Under the pieces are notes generated by a model that searched no databases, was not told the origin of the DNA, and worked only from the letters and a program-made list of their open reading frames with translations. This document shows, piece by piece, positions 1 to 5,558 of a stretch of 11,147 nt of DNA (its first letter is position 1; each line of letters begins with the position of its first letter). The DNA is from BS750m-G62 sp964577175 (GTDB lineage Bacteria; Planctomycetota; Phycisphaerae; FEN-1346), in assembly GCA_964577175.1 (NCBI GenBank), contig CAZNYC010000133.1, positions 1 to 11,147 of the forward strand. The letters are read 5' to 3'. Position numbers and translations under genes: made by a program.

Positions 1-29
1 GCGGCAACGTATCGCAGGAAGGGAGCCCC

Positions 30-215
30 ATGACGCCGCCCGCCATCATCACCCTCGGCGTCTGGGAAATCGTCGTCATCATCGTGGCGCTGGCGATCCT
101 GCTCGGCGTGCCGATGGTAATCGTAGCCGCCTGCATGTGGATCCGGCGGCTCATCCAGGAGGGCCGGAAGCGCCGCCGGCGCCGGACGCCCCCGTCCGAA
201 GCGTCAGAATCGTGA
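30..215 (+). CDS. Small single-span membrane protein, hypothetical
   Basis: This 61-residue protein of unknown function has one clear hydrophobic segment at about residues 8-37 (core VVIIVALAILLG), followed by a strongly basic stretch (RKRRRRR, residues 46-52) and a short polar tail. The positive charge after the helix suggests an N-out, C-in orientation. The ATG at 30 lies 4 nt after GGGAG (21-25), within the purine-rich stretch AGGAAGGGAG (16-25), a convincing ribosome binding site. I recognise no family. Its end almost touches the end of a truncated metallophosphoesterase start on the other strand (221-367), so the junction near 215-222 may be a rearrangement or assembly join. The good ribosome binding site and membrane-protein composition favour a real gene; short length is the main doubt. 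Confidence 0.6.
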   Translation: MTPPAIITLGVWEIVVIIVALAILLGVPMVIVAACMWIRRLIQEGRKRRRRRTPPSEASES

Positions 216-220
216 TCTCC

Positions 221-367
221 GGCCGGCAGGCGGGGGACGGGCAGGTCGCGCTCGACCGTCTCGATCCAGACGGGCTCGATCCAGCGGGCGTACGCAGCCG
301 CCCCGGCCGCCGCGACGGCCAGGCCTCCGGCCGCCTTCAGCACTCGCCGACGGGTGGAACGTGTCAC
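221..367 (-). pseudogene. Truncated 5' end of a Tat-leader metallophosphoesterase
   Basis: A GTG at 365-367 lies 8 nt after GGAG (376-379 read on the minus strand) and opens a frame of 49 meaningful codons. The product has a basic twin-arginine-like start (STRRRVLKAAG), an Ala-rich hydrophobic segment, and then WIEPVWIETVERDLPVPRLP. That layout matches the N-terminus of YkuE/YaeI-type calcineurin-like phosphoesterases, where a conserved stretch ending in SDLH should follow at once. It does not: beyond position 221 the frame stays open to the left edge of the window, but the residues are low-complexity Arg/Ser/Met text that is the antisense of the small plus-strand gene. All metal-binding motifs are therefore missing. 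It is either a gene truncated by deletion or rearrangement, or an assembly chimera. The family call rests on the N-terminal pattern only. Confidence 0.5.
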
Positions 368-389
368 CCTCAGGTCTCCGTGGCGGTGT

Positions 390-417
390 GTGCCACGGCC
401 GGTCTTGTCCGGCCGTG
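390..417 (+). repeat. CTTGT-loop hairpin repeat, single copy
   Basis: The unit has a GTGCCACGG head. Arms CACGGCCGG (394-402) and CCGGCCGTG (409-417) form a perfect 9-bp stem around the loop TCTTGT. Head and foot are the same as in the pair at 1496-1564, while the inner stem bases differ. It lies just upstream of the truncated phosphoesterase start. A degenerate GCGCGGTGG...CCACCGCGC-like element (about 431-456) and the 12-bp palindrome CAACCGCGGTTG (448-459) follow it. Confidence 0.75.
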
Positions 418-458
418 CGCGAAGCCGTGAGCGCGGTGGGGTCCCGCCAACCGCGGTT

Positions 459-528
459 GTGTGGCCCGGTTGGCTTGTCCAACCGGGTTGATATCTCTTC
501 CCGGCCGGACAAGCCGGCCGGGCCACAC
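459..528. repeat. Inverted pair of CTTGT-loop hairpins
   Basis: A plus-strand unit (459-487) has arms CCCGGTTGG and CCAACCGGG around loop CTTGT. A minus-strand unit (500-528), read on its own strand, has arms CCCGGCCGG and CCGGCCGGG around the same CTTGT loop. Both carry the head GTGTGG outside the stem. The 29-bp units differ at only four positions, TT to CC on one arm and AA to GG on the other, so every change is compensated and pairing is kept. The pair lies between iolB (ends at 582) and the truncated phosphoesterase start (367). The layout resembles paired REP/BIME elements. A CACACGTGTG palindrome overlaps the outer edge (524-533). Confidence 0.8.
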
Positions 529-581
529 GTGTGCAGGGAGCCCCGCCGTGCGGGACCATCCGGAACATGCCACCCGGCGGG

Positions 582-1418
582 TCAGTCCTCCGGTCTCGTC
601 TCGCCGAGGACCGTCTCCAGACCCTTGATCCACCCGTGGGCCGGGTCGTCGAACGGGCACATCGTGCGGCCCGTGCCCGCCATCAGCCACAGGTAGTACA
701 CGCGGTAGCCGGGGGCGGCCGCCACGGGATGGTACCCGCGCGGCAGGACGACCACGTCGTCGTGCTCCACGGCGCAGGCTTCGTCGAGGTCCCGGTCGTC
801 GGTGTACACCCGCTGGAAGCCGAACCCTTGAGGCGGGTCGACCTGGAAGAAGTATACCTCCTCCAGGTTGGCCTCCACGGGCAGGCGGTCCTCGTCGTGA
901 CGGTGCGGCGGATAGGACGACCAGCACCCCGTCCGGTTGAACGTTTCGCCGACGAGCAGCCGCCCCGCGGCCAATCGGCCGTCCACGATGTCGTGGACCT
1001 GGCGCTGCCAGTTGTACGCGCCCACGGTTTTCGTGCGCACGTCGTCGGGCGTGATGACGGTCGGCTCCGCGCCGCTGCCCGAGAGGGCCTGGGCCACCGC
1101 GAGGCGCGCGGGCGCCTGCGCCTCGATGCGGCCTTTCGTGGCCGGCGGCAGGTAGACGGCCGACGCCTTGCCGTCGAAGACGTTCTTGCGGCCGCCGAGC
1201 GGACCGGCCGTCAGTTCCGCCTCGCCCACGTACGCCCGCACCGCGCCGGAGAGGACGACGACCGTCCACTCGCACCCTTCCGTCGCAACGGGCATCGCCT
1301 CGCCGGCCGCCAGGCGCGCCAGGCCGAACCCCAGCGCCTCCAGCGGCTCCTCGCCCACCGGCACGACCTGGCGGTAGCCGGCCTCCGGCATACATGATTT
1401 CGAGAGCAGGTTGGCCAT
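582..1418 (-). CDS. iolB: 5-deoxy-glucuronate isomerase (KduI/IolB family)
   Basis: The 278-residue product fits the usual length of about 270 for IolB, a bicupin metal enzyme that isomerises 5-deoxy-glucuronate in myo-inositol breakdown in the cytoplasm. Supporting motifs are WSSYPPHRHD (166-175, likely metal ligands H172 and H174), LEEVYFFQ (185-192, likely ligand Glu), PPQGFGFQRVYT (195-206), HDDVVVLPRGYHPV (219-232, likely ligand H230) and a C-terminal DDPAHGW. The start is the ATG at 1416-1418, 9 nt after GGAG; upstream in-frame codons to 1550 run through palindromic repeats and are not family-like. No other iol gene is nearby. The closest metabolic neighbour is a tagaturonate epimerase, so a role in uronate rather than inositol breakdown, closer to its relative KduI, is possible. 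The family call is firm; the exact substrate is less sure. Confidence 0.9.
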   Translation of the reverse strand: MANLLSKSCMPEAGYRQVVPVGEEPLEALGFGLARLAAGEAMPVATEGCEWTVVVLSGAVRAYVGEAELTAGPLGGRKNVFDGKASAVYLPPATKGRIEAQAPARLAVAQALSGSGAEPTVITPDDVRTKTVGAYNWQRQVHDIVDGRLAAGRLLVGETFNRTGCWSSYPPHRHDEDRLPVEANLEEVYFFQVDPPQGFGFQRVYTDDRDLDEACAVEHDDVVVLPRGYHPVAAAPGYRVYYLWLMAGTGRTMCPFDDPAHGWIKGLETVLGETRPED

Positions 1419-1456
1419 GGTGGCAGTCTCCGGTCTATAGGGTGAGTTTGTATTCC

Positions 1457-1484
1457 GCGCGGCGGGCCTCCGTACCCGCCGCGC
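1457..1484 (-). repeat. 28-bp GCGCGG/CCGCGC hairpin repeat, copy 1
   Basis: A perfect 10-bp stem pairs GCGCGGCGGG (1457-1466) with CCCGCCGCGC (1475-1484) around an 8-nt loop. Related 28-bp copies are at 1573-1600, 6686-6713, 6723-6750 and 10913-10940. It is the left outer element of a four-hairpin cluster upstream of iolB. Confidence 0.7.
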
Positions 1485-1495
1485 CGGGCACGAAG

Positions 1496-1564
1496 GTGCC
1501 ACGGTTTGCTTGTCAAACCGTGTTCTCCGGACCGCGGCACGGATTGGCAAGCAATCCGTGGCAC
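1496..1564. repeat. Inverted pair of CTTGT-loop hairpins upstream of iolB
   Basis: The plus-strand unit (1496-1522) has arms CACGGTTTG and CAAACCGTG around loop CTTGT. The minus-strand unit (1538-1564), read on its own strand, has arms CACGGATTG and CAATCCGTG around loop CTTGC. Both carry the head GTGCC. The 27-bp units differ at three positions: a T-A pair replaced by A-T, which is compensated, and one loop base. The spacer is 15 nt. The whole 69 bp could also fold as one long imperfect hairpin. Confidence 0.8.
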
Positions 1565-1572
1565 GTGGTGTT

Positions 1573-1600
1573 GCGCGGCGGGGCGCGAGCCCGGCCGCGC
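1573..1600 (+). repeat. 28-bp GCGCGG/CCGCGC hairpin repeat, copy 2 (degenerate)
   Basis: A 7-bp outer stem, GCGCGGC with GCCGCGC, continues after one mismatch with GGG/CCC pairs around loop CGCGAG. It has the same 28-bp length as the other copies and opposite orientation to the copy at 1457-1484, with which it brackets the hairpin pair at 1496-1564. It lies just downstream of the aldo/keto reductase stop (1628), so it could also act in transcript termination or 3'-end protection. Confidence 0.55.
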
Positions 1601-1627
1601 GGGAACCGGGGTGGCCTCCGGTCTGCC

Positions 1628-2602
1628 TCAGGAATGCCGCGGGAAGAGCGGATTCAGCGCGGACGCCAGTTGCTTGACTTTCGCAAGCCCCGCGTCGTCA
1701 ATCGGCCGGTAGTCCATGCCGGCCGTCACGGCCTTCCGCCAGAGCGTCTCGTCGTGGGGCGGCATGAGCGACGTAATCGGGTGGCTGAGGGCCCAACGGA
1801 TGGAGAGGTCGCGCTCCTCGGCGTCGCTGACGGGCTGGTACCACATCCAGCCGAACGCCTCGTCCTTCCGCTCCTTCCGCGGACGGGTCCACCCTTGCCG
1901 GGCGAGCGGCTTGATGGCGAGCGGTTGGATGCCTTTCGCCTTCGCCTTGGCCAGCACCTTCGGGCCGAAACCGGCCTTGAACCACGCCGCCGGGTTGATG
2001 GGCAGGAGAAAGGAGTCGAAATCGTAGGTGTCCATCGCCGCCAGCGCGGTGGCCTCCGTGTGGGCCGAGAAGGCGACGTGCCGGATCCGCCCGTCCTCGA
2101 GGGCCGGCCCGACGACCTCCCATGCCCCGCCCTTGGCGAACACCCGCTTCACGTCCTCCTCCACGTCGATGAGGCAGTGGAGGTGGTAGAGGTCGAGGTG
2201 ATCGGTCCGCAGGCGCGCCAGCGACCGCTCCAGTTCCGCCTTCGCGCCCTCGGCGTCGCGGCGTTTCGTTTTGGTCGAGAGGAACACGTCCTTGCGGTAC
2301 GGCTCCAGGGCGGGGCCGAGTTTGACCTCCGCGTCGCCGTAGGCGGCCGCCACCTCGAAGAAGTTGCACCCGCGCTCCACGGCCCAGGCGACGAGGCGGT
2401 TCGTCCGGTCCTGGTCGATGCGGGCCAGCGTCAGGCCGCTGAACCCGATGATCGAGAGGTGCTTGCCCGTCTTGCCGTACGGCCGCCTGGGCAGGGCGGC
2501 GGCGTTTGACTTGGGCGCCTCCTCGGCGGGCGCAATCCGCGGACCGGCGGCGAGGACCGCGAACGTGCCCGCCGACACCTTCAGGAAGTCACGCCGTTTC
2601 AT
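1628..2602 (-). CDS. Tat-exported aldo/keto reductase
   Basis: The 324-residue protein has a twin-arginine leader (RRDFLK at 3-8, then a hydrophobic AGTFAVLAAG stretch) and an aldo/keto reductase barrel from about residue 40 (PYGKTGKHLSIIGFSG). Such enzymes usually use NAD(P)H to interconvert carbonyls and alcohols. From the family pattern the catalytic tetrad would be E83, Y88 (FFEVAAAYGDAE), K111 (LSTKTK) and H142 (LYHLHCL); the first position is normally Asp. DLDLYHLH-type and PLAIKPLARQG motifs also fit the family. The ATG at 2600-2602 follows AAAGGAG by 6 nt, an excellent site. It lies between uxaE upstream and iolB downstream on the same strand, with gaps of about 300 and 210 bp. Tat export implies folding with cofactor before export; periplasmic substrates are unknown. 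The family is sure, the substrate is not. Confidence 0.88.
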   Translation of the reverse strand: MKRRDFLKVSAGTFAVLAAGPRIAPAEEAPKSNAAALPRRPYGKTGKHLSIIGFSGLTLARIDQDRTNRLVAWAVERGCNFFEVAAAYGDAEVKLGPALEPYRKDVFLSTKTKRRDAEGAKAELERSLARLRTDHLDLYHLHCLIDVEEDVKRVFAKGGAWEVVGPALEDGRIRHVAFSAHTEATALAAMDTYDFDSFLLPINPAAWFKAGFGPKVLAKAKAKGIQPLAIKPLARQGWTRPRKERKDEAFGWMWYQPVSDAEERDLSIRWALSHPITSLMPPHDETLWRKAVTAGMDYRPIDDAGLAKVKQLASALNPLFPRHS

Positions 2603-2758
2603 GGCCGTCTCCTTTGCGCCCGTGCCTCCCGTATGCTACGCCCTGGCGCGGCGCCGGGCAAGATGCCAGGCCGCTGGAGTGAGCGATTCGCCGCTCGGGT
2701 TCGAGCCCGCCGCGTTGAGCCGGCGATGGCACGTTGCCGGCCGTTCGGCGCTATGGTT

Positions 2759-2857
2759 GTCATTCTGAGGAGCGGCGGAGCCGCGACGAAGAATCTCGCC
2801 TTGTTGCCACTGGCACGGCGAGATTCTTCGGCCCTGCAAGCGGGGCCTCAGAATGAC
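2759..2857. repeat. Inverted pair of ATTCTGAGG/CCTCAGAAT dispersed repeats
   Basis: The left arm (2759-2800) starts GTCATTCTGAGG and ends GAAGAATCTCGCC. The right arm (2817-2857) starts GGCGAGATTCTTCG and ends CCTCAGAATGAC. The ends are exact reverse complements while the middles differ. The right arm contains its own hairpin (GGCCCTGC, loop AA, GCGGGGCC, with one G-T pair). The same family recurs at 10958-11147. It lies in the 302-bp gap between the aldo/keto reductase and uxaE. The rest of that gap (2603-2758 and 2858-2904) shows no gene. Confidence 0.85.
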
Positions 2858-2904
2858 AGCCTGGCTCAATGAGGGCTTTACTCTTACCGCCCTCAATAGA
2901 TGGG

Positions 2905-4479
2905 TTATTCGACGAACGGCGCCAGGTGCCGCCCGATGTGGTGCGCGAGCGCCTCGGCGTACGCCGCCTCGTGGGTGCGCAGGGCGTCGAGCAGCCGGCC
3001 GCGGAACCGCTCGCCCTCGTCCGCCGTCAGCACGGACCCGTACGTCACGTGCAGCACCTGCCGGGCGTCGAAGTCGTCGAGCAGGGCGGGCAATGCCGCG
3101 TCGCCGAGGTCGTCCGGAGCCGGGACCTTCCCCACGTCCGCTGAGACGTGATACGTCGCCTTGTCCGTCTCGTACCGCTCGCGGGCGAAGCCGAGGATCT
3201 CGCGGAAGAGGCCCGTCTCCCGCTCGGCCAGCACCCGCAGGGCCTCCAGATAACTCGTGCCGGCCGTCTTCACGTGGACGCGTTCGCCGCCGTGCCGGGC
3301 GGCCATCCGGTACACGCTGAACTTGTCGCTGCCGGAGTGGAGACTGATCTTGTAATCGCCCAGCGCCCGGGCGACGGCCAGGTGCCGGACGAACGTCCGC
3401 TCCAGGTCCTCCAGGTCGCCGAGGTAGTCCACGCCCTTCTCGAACCGCCCGACCAGCCGCGGCGCCAGGCTGACCCATCGCACGCCCAGGCGCGCCAGTT
3501 CCGACGCCACGTACAGGTGCTGGGCCGGCGTGGTCGGCGAGTCCGTCTCGTCGACCGACACTTCCAGTTCAAACGCGCCCTCGCCCAGCCGGTCCACCAG
3601 GTGGCGATACAGCGCGGCCGTGTGGGCGACCGCCCGGCCGTATTTGACGGCGGCCCGCAGCAGGGCTTCTTCGTCCAGGACGAGGCGCTCGCCGCCGGCG
3701 AGGTCCACGGCCGTCTGGCCCGCAGCGGCCCGCGCGTCGGACGCCGTCGTGGCCAGCGCCTCCCAGGGCAGGGCGTCCAGCGCCTCCGCCAGGGCCGCCC
3801 CGTCCATTCCGTCGGCCGCATTGTTCACGTGGTCGCCGGGATCGATCGTGTAGAACGTGAAACCGACCTCGGCGCAGGTGTTGATGTCGCCGGTGGTCTT
3901 CAGGTGGTCGGCATCGGCGCCGAAGCCGTCGCGGAAGCCCGTCTGGACGACGCCCCAGGTGGCGTCGTCCATGACGTCGCGCGGCGAACGGCCGGTGCGG
4001 GTCATCTCGCGGATGGACTGCTGCGCGAGCATCGGGACGTACCCGGTGCCGCGGACGGCCTTTACGTGCCCTGGGGTCGCCAGGCCCAGGCGGTCGCCGA
4101 GTCCGAACGACGGCCGCCCCGCAACCGGCTGGGGGGCGGTCCACGGCAGGAGTTGCCGCACGGCTGCCGCGTTGGCCGGCGTGCACGGCGCCAGGACGGC
4201 CTGGGCCGTGTCGAAGCCGAGGTCCAGCGTCTGCCGGTCGCCGGCGAGGGCCTCAGCGGCGTCCGGCGGACGGTCCTCGGGCCAGGCCGCCAGGAGGACC
4301 TTGCCGCCCCCCCCGCTCCGGGCCAAGGCGTAGAGTGCGCCACCCTCGGCGACGACGGATTCGGCGTAAACCTGGGCGCCGACGGCGGTTGTGAGCATGT
4401 CGGCCACGCGGCGAGCGTGCGCGTCGTCGGACGGCGCCGCGGCGGTGCCACGGGCCACAGCCTGCCAAAATGCCTCCAT
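2905..4479 (-). CDS. uxaE: Tagaturonate epimerase (UxaE-like)
   Basis: This 524-residue protein matches my knowledge of the tagaturonate epimerase family first described in Thermotoga, which interconverts D-tagaturonate and D-fructuronate in galacturonate breakdown. Recognisable blocks are FGLGDRLGLATPGH (125-138), DHLKTTGD (191-198) leading into the FTFYTIDPGDHV block, SVDETDSPTT (308-317), SLHSGSDKFSVY (379-390) and HVTYGSVLT (477-485). His, Asp, Glu and Lys in these blocks are likely metal or substrate ligands, but I cannot assign them individually. The ATG at 4477-4479 follows GAAGGAGG by 6 nt, a near-ideal site. There is no signal peptide, so it is cytoplasmic. Other uronate genes (uxaC, uxaB/uxuB, uxuA, kdgK) are absent here. 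The family assignment is good; the substrate is inferred from the family. Confidence 0.85.
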   Translation of the reverse strand: MEAFWQAVARGTAAAPSDDAHARRVADMLTTAVGAQVYAESVVAEGGALYALARSGGGGKVLLAAWPEDRPPDAAEALAGDRQTLDLGFDTAQAVLAPCTPANAAAVRQLLPWTAPQPVAGRPSFGLGDRLGLATPGHVKAVRGTGYVPMLAQQSIREMTRTGRSPRDVMDDATWGVVQTGFRDGFGADADHLKTTGDINTCAEVGFTFYTIDPGDHVNNAADGMDGAALAEALDALPWEALATTASDARAAAGQTAVDLAGGERLVLDEEALLRAAVKYGRAVAHTAALYRHLVDRLGEGAFELEVSVDETDSPTTPAQHLYVASELARLGVRWVSLAPRLVGRFEKGVDYLGDLEDLERTFVRHLAVARALGDYKISLHSGSDKFSVYRMAARHGGERVHVKTAGTSYLEALRVLAERETGLFREILGFARERYETDKATYHVSADVGKVPAPDDLGDAALPALLDDFDARQVLHVTYGSVLTADEGERFRGRLLDALRTHEAAYAEALAHHIGRHLAPFVE

Positions 4480-4803
4480 GAACGGCCTCCTTCGTGCCGA
4501 TGAATACGTGCATGCTACGGGGGGCGGGCGTGCGCTCCAAGCGGAATCCGGGCGGGATGGCCCGGGTTTTCGGCGGTGTTTTCGGCCGTGTCGCGGAACG
4601 CCGTCGGCGGCGAGGGTGGATTTCGCCCGCCGGGCAGGGCGCTAACGCCTTGTAGAATAGGGAGTTACACGCGGGGCATGGGGTCGGGTGCCGGGGCGCT
4701 GCGAAGCATTTGACACCGTCCGCCCGACCGGCATGCTTGTAAGAGAGGCCGGGCAGCGGCCCTGGGGGACAGAATCGCCCCGCAGAAAGGCGAGGTGCCG
4801 GCC
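4480..4803. other. Intergenic region between divergent uxaE and pseudopilin genes
   Basis: These 324 bp hold no convincing gene. I see a hairpin CCGGGC/GCCCGG (about 4549-4566) followed on the plus strand by GTTTTC, a short GTTTTCGG direct repeat, and a possible plus-strand promoter for the pilin gene (separate entry). The divergent layout means promoters for both genes should lie here. For uxaE I found no -35/-10 pair good enough to name. Confidence 0.5.
4704..4743 (+). promoter_or_regulatory. Possible pseudopilin promoter with flanking inverted repeat
   Basis: A perfect TTGACA lies at 4710-4715. The -10 is poor: CATGCT (4732-4737) at 16-nt spacing matches the consensus at three positions. 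AAGCAT (4704-4709) and ATGCTT (4733-4738) form an inverted repeat that brackets the -35 and reaches the -10 region, as an operator might. The pilin start codon is about 65 nt further on. It could be chance in this sequence. Confidence 0.3.
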
Positions 4804-5283
4804 ATGAAGTATACTGCAAGGGCGTTTACGCTCGTCGAAATCCTCATCGTCGTCATCATTCTGGCCATCCTCGCGGGTGTCGCCATTCCCCAGATTGCCG
4901 GCGTGACCAGCATTTCCCGTGAGACGAACCTCAAGGAGAACCTCTCCAAGATCCGCGCCCAACTCCAGGTCTACCGGAACCATCACGACGCTTTCCCGGA
5001 CGGCGACACCTTCGCGGAACAGATGACCGCGTACACGAACTTCGCCGGCGACGTGGCCGACACCGAGGACGAGGATTACCGTTACGGGCCGTACCTGGAA
5101 CAGATGCCTCCCAACCCCGTGACGAAAAATGCCACGGTCCGCACCGCAAGCCAGGCCGACCAGCACCATCCCCCCGGCGACGCCGACGCCGGATGGTGGT
5201 ACAACGAGGTGACCGGCGAGTTCTACGCCGACCTGACCGACCAACACGTCGACGACAACGGGAACCGCTACAACCGGTTCTGA
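4804..5283 (+). CDS. Type II secretion/type IV pilin-like protein (pseudopilin)
   Basis: The 159-residue product starts MKYTARAFTLVEILIVVI, a class III prepilin leader. Prepilin peptidase would cut before F8, leaving the conserved Glu at mature position 5 (E12) and a hydrophobic N-terminal helix to about residue 30 (ending AIPQI). The residue before the cut is Ala instead of the usual Gly. The soluble part has YGPYLEQMPPNPVTK and GWWYNEVTGEFYAD, which resembles GspG-type major pseudopilins of planctomycetes. The ATG at 4804 follows GAGG (4792-4795) by 8 nt; an in-frame GTG at 4795 would add only three residues. It stands alone, without secretion ATPase, platform or peptidase genes. It converges with the permease across a heptamer repeat that begins 6 bp after its stop. 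It likely forms part of a pilus- or secretin-type fibre in the cell envelope; the exact system is unknown. Confidence 0.88.
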   Translation: MKYTARAFTLVEILIVVIILAILAGVAIPQIAGVTSISRETNLKENLSKIRAQLQVYRNHHDAFPDGDTFAEQMTAYTNFAGDVADTEDEDYRYGPYLEQMPPNPVTKNATVRTASQADQHHPPGDADAGWWYNEVTGEFYADLTDQHVDDNGNRYNRF

Positions 5284-5288
5284 AAGGC

Positions 5289-5557
5289 AGTCCAAAGTCC
5301 AAAGTCCAAGGTCCAAAGTCCAAGGTCCAAAGTCCAAGGTCCAAAGTCCAAGGTCCAAAGTCCAANNNNNNNNNNNNNNNNNNNNNNNNNNNNNNNNNNN
5401 NNNNNNNNNNNNNNNNNNNNNNNNNNNNNNNNNNNNNNNNNNNNNNNNNNNNNNNNNNNNNNNNNGGTCTAAAGTCCAAAGTCAACGGCGGGCGCGTTTG
5501 GCCGGTGTCTGCGTTGTTGACCTTGGACTTTGGACCTTGGACTTTAGACTTTGGACT
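5289..5557. repeat. AGTCCAA heptamer array with inverted counter-array
   Basis: Eleven contiguous 7-bp units of AGTCCAA or GGTCCAA run from 5289 to 5365. From the fourth unit the first base alternates G/A, giving a 14-bp period. After the N gap two to three units remain (5466-5483). A 29-nt core (5487-5515) follows, flanked by GTCAAC (5481-5486) and GTTGAC (5516-5521). Inverted units TTGGACT/TTGGACC then run to 5557. The whole could fold as one long stem. It fills the gap between convergent genes, from 6 bp after the pilin stop to 1 bp before the permease stop codon, so it may end transcription from both sides. Confidence 0.9.
5366..5465. other. Assembly gap of 100 N inside the heptamer array
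   Basis: Exactly 100 N is a common placeholder for a gap of unknown size. It sits inside a short-period tandem repeat, so the true array is probably longer or shorter than shown and could hold additional sequence. Confidence 0.95.
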
Positions 5558-5558
5558 C

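Noticed and set aside
1434..1439. TATAGA on the minus strand as an iolB -10 box
   Set aside because: The start would lie only a few bases before the ribosome binding site, and no -35-like sequence sits at proper spacing (the position reads CCGCGC).
1419..1550. N-terminal extension of the IolB frame up to 1550
   Set aside because: The extra 44 residues cover palindromic repeats, have no family resemblance, and the internal ATG at 1416-1418 has a good GGAG site.
394..1564. A CRISPR array made from the repeated CTTGT hairpins
   Set aside because: The units occur as inverted pairs with unequal spacing and variable stems, not direct repeats with uniform spacers, and no cas gene is present.
2680..2730. 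Possible tRNA T-arm: CGGGTTCGAGCCCG in the gap upstream of the aldo/keto reductase
   Set aside because: With TTCGAGC as the loop, the flanking 5-bp stems do not pair beyond two bases, and no anticodon arm or acceptor stem is found on either side. It is only a short near-palindrome.
3148..4503. 451-codon plus-strand frame opposite uxaE
   Set aside because: The minus-strand frame has recognisable family motifs and a near-ideal ribosome site; the plus frame has Arg/Val/Gly-rich shadow composition.
4642..5358. Minus-strand open frame rich in WTLDLGLWTLDF text, and related frames across 4931-6860
   Set aside because: The repeated peptide is a translation of the AGTCCAA heptamers (7 bp x 3 = 7 residues), and the rest is antisense of the pilin and permease genes or N-derived X residues.
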